A stretch of 64,000 bases of DNA from Pseudoalteromonas lipolytica (GTDB lineage Bacteria; Pseudomonadota; Gammaproteobacteria; Enterobacterales; Alteromonadaceae), in NCBI RefSeq assembly GCF_900116435.1, contig NZ_FPAZ01000002.1:234181-298180 (forward strand), given 5' to 3'. A model generated the notes under the pieces. The model had not been told where the DNA came from. It worked only from the letters and a program-made list of their open reading frames with translations, and made no database searches. Shown here in pieces: positions 45,591-56,255 of this stretch; position 1 is the stretch's first letter; each line of letters begins with the position of its first letter. A program made the translations under genes and the position numbers.

Positions 45591-46889
45591 ATGTGGTTCA
45601 CTAATCGCAAGTTGCTGTCTGAAATTGCTGAATTAAAAAAGCAAACAGTTGAGTTTGAAAATATAAAGCAAGAATTGAAAGAGGAAATGCTGTACTTTTT
45701 GCTAAGCAAAGATGGCCGTATTCTCGAAGTTAATCAACTATTTGCAACCGCGATAGAATACAAAGAAAGTGAGCTTGTTGGTTTAAATTTCAATGACCTG
45801 ATTGTTAAAAAGTCGCTCAAAAAACCTCACACACAAAAAATGCTTTCAGCCATAAAAAAAGTGAGCCATTGGCATGGCGCTTTGCAGCTCGTAACGCAGT
45901 CTGGGCGTGAGTTATGGCTTAGAAGTATTGTACAACCAATTAATAATGAGTTAGCTGTTTACTCGGCAGAGCTTACGCGCACTATTTCTCAATCAAGAGA
46001 AAAAGAAGATATGCTTGCGGCTTTGAGTCGTTCATCTGCGGTTATCGAATTCAGCTTAGACGGTATTATTTTAAACGCCAATGATAACTTTCTGACCTCT
46101 ATGGGTTACTCCAAAAGCCAAATATTGGGTAAACACCACAGTATGTTTTGCGACCCTGAAGAAGCTAAATCGAACGCTTATAAACAGTTTTGGTCTGAAT
46201 TAAAACACGGACGGTTTATTTCTGATCGTTTTAAAAGATTAGATAGTTACGGTAACGAAGTATGGTTAGAAGCCTCGTACAATCCAATTCATAACAATGA
46301 TGGAGAACTCTATAAAGTCGTAAAGTTTGCAACAGTAATAACCGATCAGATGCAAAGAGAATTTGCAATATCTGAAACGGCTGGTATTGCTTATGACATT
46401 TCTAAACGAACAGATGCCGACGCTGAAATAGGGTTAGGTGTCGTAAAGCAAACAATTGTTACAGTGAATAACTTATCAAAGAAACTCGAAGTAGCCAGCG
46501 AAAGTGTTAATAACCTCGACGTACAGTCGTCTAAGATTGCTCAATTAGTCGAAAGTATTAAAGGTATTGCCGATCAAACTAATTTGCTGGCATTAAACGC
46601 TGCTATCGAAGCCGCGAGGGCGGGTGACCAAGGACGAGGTTTCTCCGTTGTTGCAGATGAAGTTAGGCAACTGGCATCAAGAACGAGTTTGGCCACAGAG
46701 CAAATAATCAACGTCGTGTCTGAGAATAAAGCGCTTACTCAAGATGCTGTAACCGAAATTGAGTCGAGTTTAGCTGAGGCCAAAGATGCCTTGGAGTTAT
46801 CGAATAAATCAGGCTCTGTTATTAATGATATTCAAAAAGGGGCTAAGGAAGTTGTTGAGGCCGTCGGGCAGTTTAGAACCAGTCTTTAG
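45591..46889 (+). CDS. soluble PAS-PAS methyl-accepting chemotaxis protein (BdlA-like)
   Basis: 432 residues with no membrane segment. A short coiled N-terminus is followed by two PAS domains (about 35-140, [20 protein letters not shown]; about 145-260, [20 protein letters not shown]) and a compact MCP signalling domain (about 285-430). The hairpin tip is [20 protein letters not shown] with [20 protein letters not shown], both well conserved. This is the plan of BdlA and other cytosolic energy or redox receptors. Single gene ending in a hairpin that overlaps its stop. Confidence 0.92.
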   Translation: MWFTNRKLLSEIAELKKQTVEFENIKQELKEEMLYFLLSKDGRILEVNQLFATAIEYKESELVGLNFNDLIVKKSLKKPHTQKMLSAIKKVSHWHGALQLVTQSGRELWLRSIVQPINNELAVYSAELTRTISQSREKEDMLAALSRSSAVIEFSLDGIILNANDNFLTSMGYSKSQILGKHHSMFCDPEEAKSNAYKQFWSELKHGRFISDRFKRLDSYGNEVWLEASYNPIHNNDGELYKVVKFATVITDQMQREFAISETAGIAYDISKRTDADAEIGLGVVKQTIVTVNNLSKKLEVASESVNNLDVQSSKIAQLVESIKGIADQTNLLALNAAIEAARAGDQGRGFSVVADEVRQLASRTSLATEQIINVVSENKALTQDAVTEIESSLAEAKDALELSNKSGSVINDIQKGAKEVVEAVGQFRTSL

Positions 46890-46906
46890 GCACCAATGTG
46901 CCTAAA
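46885..46906 (+). terminator. hairpin overlapping the chemoreceptor stop codon
   Basis: Perfect 9-bp stem TTTAGGCAC (46885-46893) and GTGCCTAAA (46898-46906) around CAAT; no strong T run follows. Confidence 0.5.
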
Positions 46907-47420
46907 AACCTGTGTAGGCCAGAAAATGATAAATTTTCACTCCTGCTGCTGTAGTAGCTAAGCACTGAATATGCATGAACGAAGCCGTTGTTTTAAAAAT
47001 AGATAGATTAGCGCTTTAAAGCTATAAATATACCAACTTCCTCGTTCATGTAGGGGAGCCTACAGTTATCTCTCTCGACATTACTCTTGTAAGCTCTATT
47101 TTGGAATAGAGTAAAATAAATATGCTTTCTTATGTCCTTGGCAATCAAACTATAATCTTTTTGGAATTTATACTACGTGATAGTATTATTTTAAATATCA
47201 ACTAACTGATATAAAAGAAATAAATATTAATTAATCCCTTTGTAAGTTCGCCTTCTTAAAGCTCACTTTAGGAGGGTATGTGTTTTCGCTATATGTAATC
47301 TTCATAGAAAACAGCCTATGTAATAAATTCTTCATCATAAAAATTGTCTGCTTTTTGAAAAAAAAAGCTCTTTAAGAGTGTTCTGCCATTTAACTATTTA
47401 ACCAGTAACACGGAATTTTT
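46907..47420. other. 514-base intergenic region upstream of the first TonB receptor
   Basis: Contains CATGAACGA (about 46974) with its reverse complement TCGTTCATG (about 47042) and a short stem CTCTATT/AATAGAG (47094-47111). A promoter for the FecI-type sigma factor, if the receptor is its target, would lie in the last 150 bases; I could not identify a consensus. No gene recognised. Confidence 0.5.
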
Positions 47421-50099
47421 ATGGACACTCTATTAAAGAAAAGCATTATTTCAAGCGCTATTTTATCGGCGTTAAGTATTACTCCCCAAGTAGCTGCACA
47501 AGCTGATGAGCAAATAAAAGATATGGAAGTGATTGAAGTTTCCTCTTTCAGACGCTCTCTTATCAAAGCAAAAGATATGAAAAGAGAGGCAATGATTGCC
47601 CGAGATTCTATTTTGGCTGAGGATATCGCAGATTTTCCAGATTTGAATTTAGCAGATGCGCTGCAACGTGTACCAGGTGTGACTATTACACGTGAAGCCG
47701 GTGAGGGAAGACAAATTTCTTTGCGTGGTCTCGGCCCTGATTTCACTCGCGTACAAGTCAATGGCATGGAGGCAATGGGAACATCATCATCTCCTATGGA
47801 TGCTAAAGGCGGAGTAAGTCGAACACGTGGTTTTGACTTTAATGTATTCGCAGCAGAACTGTTCAACCGTATCGACGTGAATAAAACATTTTCTGCTGAT
47901 CAAGAAGAAGGGGGGATCGGCGGAACTGTTGGTTTGTATTCAGCCAAACCATTTGATTATGACGGTGCCAAGGGGGCAATTTCAGTTAAAGGCGGTTATA
48001 ACGATAATAGCGAAGAAACTGACCCGCGTTTTGCAGGCTTGCTTTCTAATACTTGGGGGAATTTCGGTGCATTAGCTTCTGTTGCTTACAGCGAGCGCTC
48101 AACAACTGAGTTCGGTACAAATACAACTCGTTGGCGTAAAGAAGGTGGAAAAATAACGGCAGATGAAAGTAACACTGAACTTCAAGCTGAATTGGATTCT
48201 ACAGAGCTTTGGTTTCCAAGAGGTCATAGATACTCTTTATGGAACAATAATCAAAAAAGATTGGGTGTTACGGCCGCACTTCAATTTAAGCCAAGTGATG
48301 ACGTAAGTTTAACGCTTGATGTATTACATGCGAAATTAGAAAACGAGCAAAATGAGCATCACTCTGCGGTAAAAGATAATAAAACAGTTAAAGATTTAGA
48401 GTGGATTGATAATGATGGGCAAAAGGAAGTCATCTATGCGAGTTACGCAGATGCAACGTGGCGTAATGAAAATTCAGCACGATATAACGAGTCTGTATTT
48501 GATCAATATACGCTAACTTTGGATTGGTCCTTAAATGATGACCTAAGCATGATGGCACTCGTTGGAACGAGTTCTTCAGATTTTGATCAACCACGAGTTC
48601 AAAAGTCTAATATTCATGCAAAAGGTAAAGTTGACATTATTACTGATTTTACCCAGGACAGATTTTATGGCCTTAGCTACTCGCCGGATTTTAATACGAC
48701 AAGCCGTGATCAGTTCGAGATAAAAGATATTTACCTTCAAGAAGACTACATAACAAATGATTTTGATACAGCTAAAGTTGATTTCACTTATTTAGTAGGT
48801 GACTCCGGCACAGTGAAGTTCGGGTTAAATTATAAAAAGTTTGAAAACAGTGCCTACCAACTTACGCAAAGTAACGCGCAAAATATTGCGAATCAAAATA
48901 CAGGTATTCTTACTTTAGACGATAACCTTGTAAACGTATTTACTCAGCATCCTGATCATCAATGGGTACAAGGCGATTTAAGTGCATTACTAGATTTTTA
49001 TGGTTTATCTAACTATCGAATCGACGCCTCAATGCTAACTGAAAATGACAAATCTCCAGTAAGTGAAACAACCCAGGCTGCTTATGCTGAGTATCAATTT
49101 GAAAGTTCTATAGCAGGTAAGCCTTTACATGTTAGTGCTGGCCTGCGTTACTTTGATACAGAAATTAAAGCGTCGGGTATCTCAAATGGTATCGATATTG
49201 AGTCAACGCGAAACTACTCAGATATATTACCTACCTTAAACATGGTTTATGAGCTAGATGAAGATATTTTATGGCGCTTTTCTGCCAGTAAGAACATCAC
49301 TCGTCCTTCACTGGGCTCGTTAAGTTATAACGCGACAGTGTCTCAAACTTCCGGTGAGGCGATTACTAGCGTGAATATGGGTAATCCTGAACTAGAGCCG
49401 TTCGAGTCAGTGAGCTTTGATACCTCGTTTGAATGGTACTTCGAAGATGTTGGCTACGCATCAGCTGCTTTTTACTACAAAGACATTGATAACTTTATTG
49501 TAAGTACAACAACGGAAGTTGTGTATTCATCTTTAGGTTTACCCGCAGAACTGCTACCTGCGGATAAGTCGATGGACAGTATATTTTACTTACAACGGCC
49601 TGAAAATATGGATTCATCAAAAATCAAAGGCGCTGAAATTGCATTCTCTAGAGACTTTGATTTTTTAAGTGCACCATTTAACAACTTGGGTATCGTCGCA
49701 AATTATACCTATGCCGATGGTGAAGCTATGTATCGTGACATTTACGGGGTTGAAGGTAATAACCAAACTAAGCCATTCACAGGCCTCTCAAAAAATAGTT
49801 ATAACTTTACTCTTTATTACGAAGTTGACTCATGGGGAGCGCGCGTTTCAGCTGCTTATCGTAGTCCTTATATTGCAGGAGCGTCATCAAGTGGTGATCA
49901 AGATGAAAGTGGCTTCCATAGTACAACATATATTGATTTTTCAGCATTTTATCAGTTAACAGACAGTGTAAAGTTAAGCCTTGAAGGTATTAATTTAACT
50001 GATGAGCGCGAAGAGTTTTATAGCGACTCACATGACAGAGCGTATAACACGACGACAAGTGGACGTACTTATATGCTCGGCTTGACAGCTGAATTTTAA
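47421..50099 (+). CDS. TonB-dependent outer-membrane receptor without signalling domain
   Basis: 892 residues. Signal peptide to about residue 26 (TPQVAA-QADEQ), TonB box-like segment (MEVIEVSSFR), plug domain with LNLADALQRVPGVTITREAG and RQISLRGLGPDFTRVQVNGM, then a beta barrel ending in TYMLGLTAEF. The GEGR...RGLGP pattern is that of the TonB-Xanth-Caul group, often tied to carbohydrate or organic substrates rather than siderophores. It is a close paralogue of the receptor at 53122. It is the first gene of the TonB/PHP/sigma module. Confidence 0.94.
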   Translation: MDTLLKKSIISSAILSALSITPQVAAQADEQIKDMEVIEVSSFRRSLIKAKDMKREAMIARDSILAEDIADFPDLNLADALQRVPGVTITREAGEGRQISLRGLGPDFTRVQVNGMEAMGTSSSPMDAKGGVSRTRGFDFNVFAAELFNRIDVNKTFSADQEEGGIGGTVGLYSAKPFDYDGAKGAISVKGGYNDNSEETDPRFAGLLSNTWGNFGALASVAYSERSTTEFGTNTTRWRKEGGKITADESNTELQAELDSTELWFPRGHRYSLWNNNQKRLGVTAALQFKPSDDVSLTLDVLHAKLENEQNEHHSAVKDNKTVKDLEWIDNDGQKEVIYASYADATWRNENSARYNESVFDQYTLTLDWSLNDDLSMMALVGTSSSDFDQPRVQKSNIHAKGKVDIITDFTQDRFYGLSYSPDFNTTSRDQFEIKDIYLQEDYITNDFDTAKVDFTYLVGDSGTVKFGLNYKKFENSAYQLTQSNAQNIANQNTGILTLDDNLVNVFTQHPDHQWVQGDLSALLDFYGLSNYRIDASMLTENDKSPVSETTQAAYAEYQFESSIAGKPLHVSAGLRYFDTEIKASGISNGIDIESTRNYSDILPTLNMVYELDEDILWRFSASKNITRPSLGSLSYNATVSQTSGEAITSVNMGNPELEPFESVSFDTSFEWYFEDVGYASAAFYYKDIDNFIVSTTTEVVYSSLGLPAELLPADKSMDSIFYLQRPENMDSSKIKGAEIAFSRDFDFLSAPFNNLGIVANYTYADGEAMYRDIYGVEGNNQTKPFTGLSKNSYNFTLYYEVDSWGARVSAAYRSPYIAGASSSGDQDESGFHSTTYIDFSAFYQLTDSVKLSLEGINLTDEREEFYSDSHDRAYNTTTSGRTYMLGLTAEF

Positions 50100-50108
50100 C
50101 TTTATTTA

Positions 50109-50138
50109 AAAGCCACAAAACACCTGTTTTGTGGCTTT
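50109..50138 (+). terminator. hairpin between the receptor and the PHP gene
   Basis: 13-bp perfect stem AAAGCCACAAAAC (50109-50121) with GTTTTGTGGCTTT (50126-50138), tetraloop ACCT, weak T run after. It may terminate or attenuate the receptor transcript before the rest of the module. Confidence 0.75.
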
Positions 50139-50153
50139 GCTGAGATTTTTATA

Positions 50154-51596
50154 ATGATTAATCGATATACGCTTTTTTTTGTAACTTTTATTTCTGGCTG
50201 TTCAACTCATTCTCCTCAAAGCCAGAATGAAGAATTTATCATCCCTGAAGGAGAAAGGACTTGGCTAGCCGGTGATCATCACATCCACGGTAAGTACAGT
50301 GCAAAGTGGAACTTAGAAACAAGCCCTCCGACTCCAATTCTCTTTGGCGACGCACATTATTTTACTGCGCTCAATGCGACGATGGCGAAAATGCATGGTT
50401 TAGATTGGATGGTGACGACAGACCATGGTGGCCCCGGGCACAGTAAACTGAATTTAGAGCAGGCTTACCCAGAATTGCTAGATTCAAGAAAGGCTGTTCC
50501 GCAGGTATTACAGTTTTATGGTATGGAGTTTGACATGCCATCTGCTCGTCATGGCAGTTTAATTATTCCAAAGAGTGAAAAAGAGGCTGCACAACTTTTC
50601 GAAATTGAAAGTAAATTTAATCGTCGAGAAGTATCACCTCATGAGTATTTAAGAGGTACGCAAGCGTTTATGCTCAAAGCGCTTGAGTATATGCAAACAA
50701 TGTCACCCAAGCCCATATTGGCAGTTAACCACCCCTCACGACAAGCACCAAAACTAAATGTGTTTACTAAAGTAACGCCTGAAAAGATGCGTCAATGGCA
50801 AGATGCTGCACCGGATGTTATTACTGGTATGACTGCAATTCCAGGTCATCAGGCTGCAAGTATTAACCCTGATGGTTCAAATGACCCCACAGCCGAACGT
50901 GCTGAATATTATGGCTACCCAACCCATGGTGGAACAGATCAAATGTCGGCGATTGTAGGGGGTGTTTGGGATAGTTTATTGGGTGAGGGGCGCAAATGGA
51001 GTGTCACAGCTGTTTCTGATAGCCATGCACATTACACTGAAGGGCGCACAGACTTTTGGCCAGGAGAATATGCGAAAACATATGTGTATGCTAAAAAAGA
51101 TTACGCTAGCGTATTAGAGGCATTTAGAGCAGGAAATGTGTTTATAACTACAGGTGATCTCATCGATAGCTTATTTGTCTCTGTTTCACAAGGTGAACAA
51201 AAGGCACAAATTGGAGAGTCACTAACGAATAATAACTCAGCTCCTCTTGTCGTAAACATTGCATTTAAAACCCCAAAACAAAAAAACTTTAATGGTGACT
51301 CCCCCTCTGTAGCAAGAGTAGATCTAATTTATGGTGAGGTATTAAAGGATAAAAAGTTTATTAAGCAAAACATTAATCCAACAACAAAAGTAGTGAAGCG
51401 CTTTTATCCTAAAGACTGGAAAGAGCAAGGCGATTATCAGGTGATGTCTTTTACTTTACCCTTGGGAACGAAAAAAGGTTATATCAGGGTTAGAGGAACT
51501 AATCTTCTCAACGAATTAGAACCAGAAGTTGATCTAAAAGGTGAAAATCCTTGGGATGACTTATGGTTTTATAGCAACCCTGTGTACATAAAGTAA
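50154..51596 (+). CDS. PHP-domain lipoprotein, putative metal-dependent phosphoesterase
   Basis: 480 residues with lipoprotein signal (FISGC, Cys16). PHP-type metal motifs are visible: LAGDHHIHGKYSA, MVTTDHGGPGHS, FYGMEFD, AVNHPSR and AVSDSHAHYTEGR. The C-terminal about 120 residues are a beta domain. PHP enzymes hydrolyse phosphoesters; as an envelope lipoprotein between two TonB receptors it may process the substrate the receptors import. Substrate not identifiable from sequence. Confidence 0.85.
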   Translation: MINRYTLFFVTFISGCSTHSPQSQNEEFIIPEGERTWLAGDHHIHGKYSAKWNLETSPPTPILFGDAHYFTALNATMAKMHGLDWMVTTDHGGPGHSKLNLEQAYPELLDSRKAVPQVLQFYGMEFDMPSARHGSLIIPKSEKEAAQLFEIESKFNRREVSPHEYLRGTQAFMLKALEYMQTMSPKPILAVNHPSRQAPKLNVFTKVTPEKMRQWQDAAPDVITGMTAIPGHQAASINPDGSNDPTAERAEYYGYPTHGGTDQMSAIVGGVWDSLLGEGRKWSVTAVSDSHAHYTEGRTDFWPGEYAKTYVYAKKDYASVLEAFRAGNVFITTGDLIDSLFVSVSQGEQKAQIGESLTNNNSAPLVVNIAFKTPKQKNFNGDSPSVARVDLIYGEVLKDKKFIKQNINPTTKVVKRFYPKDWKEQGDYQVMSFTLPLGTKKGYIRVRGTNLLNELEPEVDLKGENPWDDLWFYSNPVYIK

Positions 51597-51599
51597 CTT

Positions 51600-52169
51600 A
51601 TGAAAATGCAGAACTATAATCGACAATACAATTGTAATATTGCTGTTGTATTGTCGCAAACAAATCCCAAAAGTGTAATCAAAATGCCTGAAGTTGAAGA
51701 GCCACGTGAGCAGCAGTCTCTTTCAGAAAGTAGTCAATTACGAAGGTACTTATCTCGAAGAGCACAATGCTCAGATGAAGCGGCGGATATTTATCAAGAA
51801 TCAGTTGTTCGTGTGCTAGAGCAGGCTAAAAAAAGCCCTATCTCTAATCCTATTGCTTATGCTATCAGCATTGCTAAAAATCTTTTGTCTCAACGAACAC
51901 CACATAATGATGATGGAATTGAAGAACTTTCAACAACTCAAACAAATCCAGAGCTAAATTTACAAAGAACACAAAAGCTAGAGTTAATTTATCAAGCATT
52001 AGAGAGAATGCCAGAGCAGCGCCGGCGTGTTTTTGAATTAAGAAGGTTACACGGAGAAAGTCGAGAGTCTATCGCGAATCAACTGAATATCTCATCAGAA
52101 ACCGTGACACGTCATATATCAAGAGCAATGGTCGATATTCAGCGCTACCTAGATGAAAAGATAAAGTAA
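51600..52169 (+). CDS. ECF RNA polymerase sigma factor (FecI-like)
   Basis: 189 residues. Region 2 about 45-105 (LRRYLSRRAQCSDEAADIYQ, ESVVRVLEQAKK, NPIAYAISIAKNLL), region 4 about 125-180 (ALERMPEQRRRVFELRRLHG, ESIANQLNISSETVTRHISR). Starts 3 bases after the PHP gene, and its stop abuts the FecR start, so the genes are co-transcribed. A start at Met29 (MPEVEEPREQ) would give the more usual length. Probably drives the flanking receptor genes. Confidence 0.92.
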   Translation: MKMQNYNRQYNCNIAVVLSQTNPKSVIKMPEVEEPREQQSLSESSQLRRYLSRRAQCSDEAADIYQESVVRVLEQAKKSPISNPIAYAISIAKNLLSQRTPHNDDGIEELSTTQTNPELNLQRTQKLELIYQALERMPEQRRRVFELRRLHGESRESIANQLNISSETVTRHISRAMVDIQRYLDEKIK

Positions 52170-53117
52170 ATGCCAATAAAAGACACTCAAAAAATGAATG
52201 AGCATGTGTACCAAGAAGCCGCATTGTGGATTGATACGCTCGCAGATGGAAAACTCGATGATTTACAAAAACGCCGGTTTATGAAGTGGCTTGATTTAAC
52301 ACCACAGAATAGGCAGATTTTTGAATCTATGTTAGCAACATGGCAAGACCCTGATATTGAAATTGCTTTTAAACAGTTGAAGGCAATAAAAGCAAAACCT
52401 AAATATCAATTTGGTATGCTAGTCGCCTCATTTTGTAGTGCTATTGTATTGTGCTTTGCCGTATTTTTTTACCCCAGTCAGCAAACGCCAGAAGCTTATT
52501 TATTAACGGCTAAAAATCAGTCTGTAACATATAAACTTTCAGATGGAAGCCAATTAGAATTGCAAACATCGGGCGCAATTAAAGTTGCGTACTCGTCATC
52601 AACTAGAGAGCTTCTACTCCAAGACGGGCAAGCCTATTTTTCTGTTGCAAAAGATAAAAACCGGCCCTTTATTGTGTCGACTGATTTTGGTGAGATAAAA
52701 GCTGTAGGAACCCAATTTAATGTCGATACACACCCGTCTTTTGCTGAATTAACGGTGTACGAAGGCATCGTTGAAGTGAAGAACAGAGTAAATGGTCGTC
52801 ACACGCTCGTAAAAGCAGGTGAGAGGGTTCGTATTGAAGCTGAATTAACGAGTGAGATAAGTAAAGTTGATCTAGCAAACATCGTTGATTGGCGTTCAGG
52901 GTGGATTGAAATATCAGATCAAAACTTGGCATATTTGATTGAGCATTTAAATAGATATAGTAAAAAGAAAATAATTCTAAAAACAACGCAGCTAATGAAC
53001 CAGAAAGTAGCAGGTCGCTTTCGTCTAGATGATACAGACCAAGTTGTAGATATGTTGAGTCAAATGTACTCACTAAATATCTCAGAAAACAATGACTACC
53101 TCATATTAACGCCATGA
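52170..53117 (+). CDS. FecR-type anti-sigma/signal-transfer protein
   Basis: 315 residues. N-terminal cytoplasmic helical domain with ALWIDTLADGKLDDLQKRRF and WLDLTPQNRQIFESM, one membrane helix at about 88-105 (VASFCSAIVLCFAVFFY), then the periplasmic FecR domain (LSDGSQLELQTSGAIKVAYS, YFSVAKDKNRPFIVSTDFGE, TQFNVDTHP) and a C-terminal STN-interacting region (DLANIVDWRSGWIEISDQNL). It should carry the signal from the STN receptor to the ECF sigma factor. Confidence 0.93.
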   Translation: MPIKDTQKMNEHVYQEAALWIDTLADGKLDDLQKRRFMKWLDLTPQNRQIFESMLATWQDPDIEIAFKQLKAIKAKPKYQFGMLVASFCSAIVLCFAVFFYPSQQTPEAYLLTAKNQSVTYKLSDGSQLELQTSGAIKVAYSSSTRELLLQDGQAYFSVAKDKNRPFIVSTDFGEIKAVGTQFNVDTHPSFAELTVYEGIVEVKNRVNGRHTLVKAGERVRIEAELTSEISKVDLANIVDWRSGWIEISDQNLAYLIEHLNRYSKKKIILKTTQLMNQKVAGRFRLDDTDQVVDMLSQMYSLNISENNDYLILTP

Positions 53118-53121
53118 GATT

Positions 53122-56067
53122 ATGCTAATAAAATATTGGGTATTGGGATTATTATTGCTGTCGAGTGGGGCATGTGCGTCACAGCTGAGTCAATACCAGG
53201 TTAGGTTTGAACAGCAGTCTTTAGAGGAAGCTGTAAACTTGTTTTCTCGAACTGTTGAACAGACAATTTTATATGATCCTAACCTTATTCAAGGTTATAA
53301 ATCAGGCCCAGTTAGTGGAACTTTTACAGCGCGACAGCTAATTTCTAAATTACTTAAAGAGACGCCACTGTGCGCGAGTGAAATTAATTCTGGTTGGGTA
53401 TTGTCAATTTGTCCTAAACAAAAAAAATCACAACCTTCTTCCGTGCCTGTGTTAAAAAACACTTTCGTCTCTCAAAGCTCGCCTATTCCCGAAGAAATCG
53501 TTGTTATGGGATTTCGCGATTCATTAAAAAAGGCGAGTGAGCTCAAGCGACTGGCATTAATCTCTCAGGATTCAATTTTAGCAGAAGATATTGCTGATTT
53601 TCCGGATTTAAACTTGGCTGATTCTTTACAGCGAGTGTCAGGTGTTTCTATCACGCGGGAGGCAGGAGAAGGAAGGCAAATATCATTAAGAGGACTTGGA
53701 CCTGATTTTACAAAAGTAACAATCAATGGCATTGAAGCTCTGGGCATGACCTCATCGCCAATGGATGCTAGAGGAGCTGTATCACGTACTAGGGCATTTG
53801 ACTTTAACTTATTTTCAGCTGAATTGTTTAGCCAAGTTGATGTACAAAAATCGTACGTCGCTTCCATGCTTGAAGGCGGAATAGGCGGTAATGTAACGTT
53901 AAGCACCCCCTTACCTTTCGATTTAAAAAAGCCCGTTAGTATTTTTTCATATCGACATGGTATCAATTCAAATAATCCGCAATCAGATCCCCGAGTATCT
54001 ATGATGTATTCTGGTTTATGGAATAACTGGGGTGGATTAATTTTAACGACATACTCTGAAAGGAACGCTACAGAATATGGAACAAATACAACTCGTTGGA
54101 GGCAAGAAAATAAACAGTATGTTGGTAAACTAGCCCACCAGCAAGAGTACCTCGATAGATTAGGTTTATGGTATCCGAGGGGACATCGATACTCCTTATG
54201 GAATAACAATCAAAAAAGGTTGGGAGTTACAGCTGCATTTCAATTTAAGCCTAACAGTAAATTCGAGACTGCAATACACCTACTGTATAACTCGCTAAAA
54301 AATGACTTAGATGAACATCATCTTGCGGTTAAAAATAACAACCGCGTAGCAAATGTAATCTGGGAAGAAAACAATACTGAAAATGAAGTAATTTATGCAG
54401 AGTATCCAGATGCATCATGGAGAATTGAAAACCGTAAAGATTTTAATGAGTCAGTTTTCAAGCAAATTTCAATTGATACACATTACACTGTAAAGAATGA
54501 TTTGAGTTTGAACCTTGTTATCGGGGCAAATGACTCAGACTATCAACAGCCTAAATTAAATAAAGTTAATATTATTGCGGATGATCTACATATCATAACT
54601 GATTTTAGGCAAGATCCTTTTTATGGTACTAGTTACTCACCTAATTTTGATACAACTAATCCTTCAAAATTTAAAGTAAAAGATCTCTATTTTCAGGAAA
54701 ATTATGTCGACACAAATGTATTTAACTCAAAAATAGAGCTTATTTACGATGTGAATCATGAGGTAGAGCTGCAATTAGGCCTAACTCATAGTACTTTAAA
54801 AAATTCAGGGCATGACCGAGTATTTTCTTATTATCCGGCTGCTGAATCAGCAGAACATGGTGAGAGTGGGTTATTGTCATTGAAAAACACACAGGTGTTT
54901 AGCCAACATCCAGATTTGGAATGGGTGGAAGCCGATATCGATGAAATTCAATCTTATTATGGCCTAAACGATCTTTCATTGAGTTCTGAGTATGTTATAC
55001 CCTCAACAAATTTTAATGTGGAAGAGAAAACAAACGCTTTCTATGCAGTATTAAAATCAGAAAATAACACTGATACTTACCCTATAAACTACCAAATAGG
55101 CCTGCGTTGGTTTCAAACAGATTTAAGCTCTATTGGGCTTTCAAAAGGTAATCTAACTCAACGTGATAGAAGTTACGCAAAATGGCTGCCTAGCTTCAAC
55201 GTGGTTTGGGACTTTGCAGATGAGATGTTGCTGAGATTTGGAACGAGTAAAAATATTACACGCCCTTCGTTATCTGATTTGTCTTATTCTGCGAATGTTT
55301 CTCAAGCATCGAGAGCGGAAGGTGAAATTGGGAATATTTCAATTGGAAACCCTGAACTAAGCCCGTTCGAGTCTGTGAATATTGACTCGTCCTACGAATG
55401 GTATTTTAATGATCAAGGCCTTTTATCATTTTCATTATTTTATAAAAACATAAATAACTTTGTCATTGAACAAGTCGATTTGATCAAATACAGTGAATTG
55501 GGGTTACCACCCTCATTATTACAAAGTGGGGACTCAATTGATGACTTATTTATGGTTTCAAAACCAGTTAACTCAGACTCATCCACCATAAAAGGCTTCG
55601 AAGTTTCATTAATAAAAGACTTCGATTTCTTACCTTCCCCATTTAGTAATTTTGGTATCAATGCAAACTTTACTTGGGCAGATGGAAAAACCCTTTATCG
55701 CAACGTACAAGGCTCCGGTAAGAACCAGTTCAAAACATTCGCGGGCTTGTCAAAACAAAGTTATAACCTAACTTTTTATTATGAATCCGATGATTGGGAA
55801 GCGAGAGTTTCATCGGCCTATAGGAGCAACTACATACTTTCAGTAGAGTCTGGTAATACAGACCAAGATGAGTCTGGTTATCATGCTACAAACTATATTG
55901 ACTTTTCGGCGAAGTATAAGCTTTCTGATCAACTTGAGCTCACATTTGAAGGTTTGAATCTGACGGATGAAAGGCAAGAGCTGTATAGTGATTCTAATGA
56001 TCGTGCTTATAATACAACTAAAAGCGGTCGTAGCTTCTTTTTAGGATTTACGTTGAAGTTAGACTAA
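53122..56067 (+). CDS. TonB-dependent transducer with STN domain
   Basis: 981 residues: signal peptide (SGACA-SQLSQ), secretin/TonB N-terminal STN domain about 24-100 (YQVRFEQQSLEEAVNLFSRT, VSGTFTARQLISKLL), TonB box-like EEIVVMGFRDS, plug with LNLADSLQRVSGVSITREAG, and barrel ending RSFFLGFTLKLD. Plug and barrel closely match the 47421 receptor (for example YGTNTTRWR, WYPRGHRYSLWNNNQKRLGV), so the two probably share a ligand. STN presence makes this the signalling member. It starts 4 bases after the FecR gene. Confidence 0.94.
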   Translation: MLIKYWVLGLLLLSSGACASQLSQYQVRFEQQSLEEAVNLFSRTVEQTILYDPNLIQGYKSGPVSGTFTARQLISKLLKETPLCASEINSGWVLSICPKQKKSQPSSVPVLKNTFVSQSSPIPEEIVVMGFRDSLKKASELKRLALISQDSILAEDIADFPDLNLADSLQRVSGVSITREAGEGRQISLRGLGPDFTKVTINGIEALGMTSSPMDARGAVSRTRAFDFNLFSAELFSQVDVQKSYVASMLEGGIGGNVTLSTPLPFDLKKPVSIFSYRHGINSNNPQSDPRVSMMYSGLWNNWGGLILTTYSERNATEYGTNTTRWRQENKQYVGKLAHQQEYLDRLGLWYPRGHRYSLWNNNQKRLGVTAAFQFKPNSKFETAIHLLYNSLKNDLDEHHLAVKNNNRVANVIWEENNTENEVIYAEYPDASWRIENRKDFNESVFKQISIDTHYTVKNDLSLNLVIGANDSDYQQPKLNKVNIIADDLHIITDFRQDPFYGTSYSPNFDTTNPSKFKVKDLYFQENYVDTNVFNSKIELIYDVNHEVELQLGLTHSTLKNSGHDRVFSYYPAAESAEHGESGLLSLKNTQVFSQHPDLEWVEADIDEIQSYYGLNDLSLSSEYVIPSTNFNVEEKTNAFYAVLKSENNTDTYPINYQIGLRWFQTDLSSIGLSKGNLTQRDRSYAKWLPSFNVVWDFADEMLLRFGTSKNITRPSLSDLSYSANVSQASRAEGEIGNISIGNPELSPFESVNIDSSYEWYFNDQGLLSFSLFYKNINNFVIEQVDLIKYSELGLPPSLLQSGDSIDDLFMVSKPVNSDSSTIKGFEVSLIKDFDFLPSPFSNFGINANFTWADGKTLYRNVQGSGKNQFKTFAGLSKQSYNLTFYYESDDWEARVSSAYRSNYILSVESGNTDQDESGYHATNYIDFSAKYKLSDQLELTFEGLNLTDERQELYSDSNDRAYNTTKSGRSFFLGFTLKLD

Positions 56068-56255
56068 CTTTGCAAGATATAAGTGCTTAATAAAAGACCC
56101 AATTAATTTATTAACTCCCTTTTGTGTATTTAGTTCTCTTAAACATCTACAAAGCCTACTTTTAATACTTCTGTGTATTTAAAAACCTAATTTTTAACCT
56201 TCAAGTGCTTTACTAGTCTCACTGTCTAATTAGGTTGGTATTTCCTGACTACAGT

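Noticed and set aside
47421..56067. Reading the receptor module as a siderophore uptake locus
   Set aside because: The plug pattern is of the TonB-Xanth-Caul type and the enzyme inside is a PHP phosphoesterase; no siderophore enzyme or ABC transporter is present.
56101..56200. TGTGTATTTA repeated at 56123 and 56172 near a CRISPR-associated-type gene, as a possible CRISPR remnant
   Set aside because: Only two 10-base copies, no third unit and no conserved longer repeat; chance repeats are likely in AT-rich sequence.
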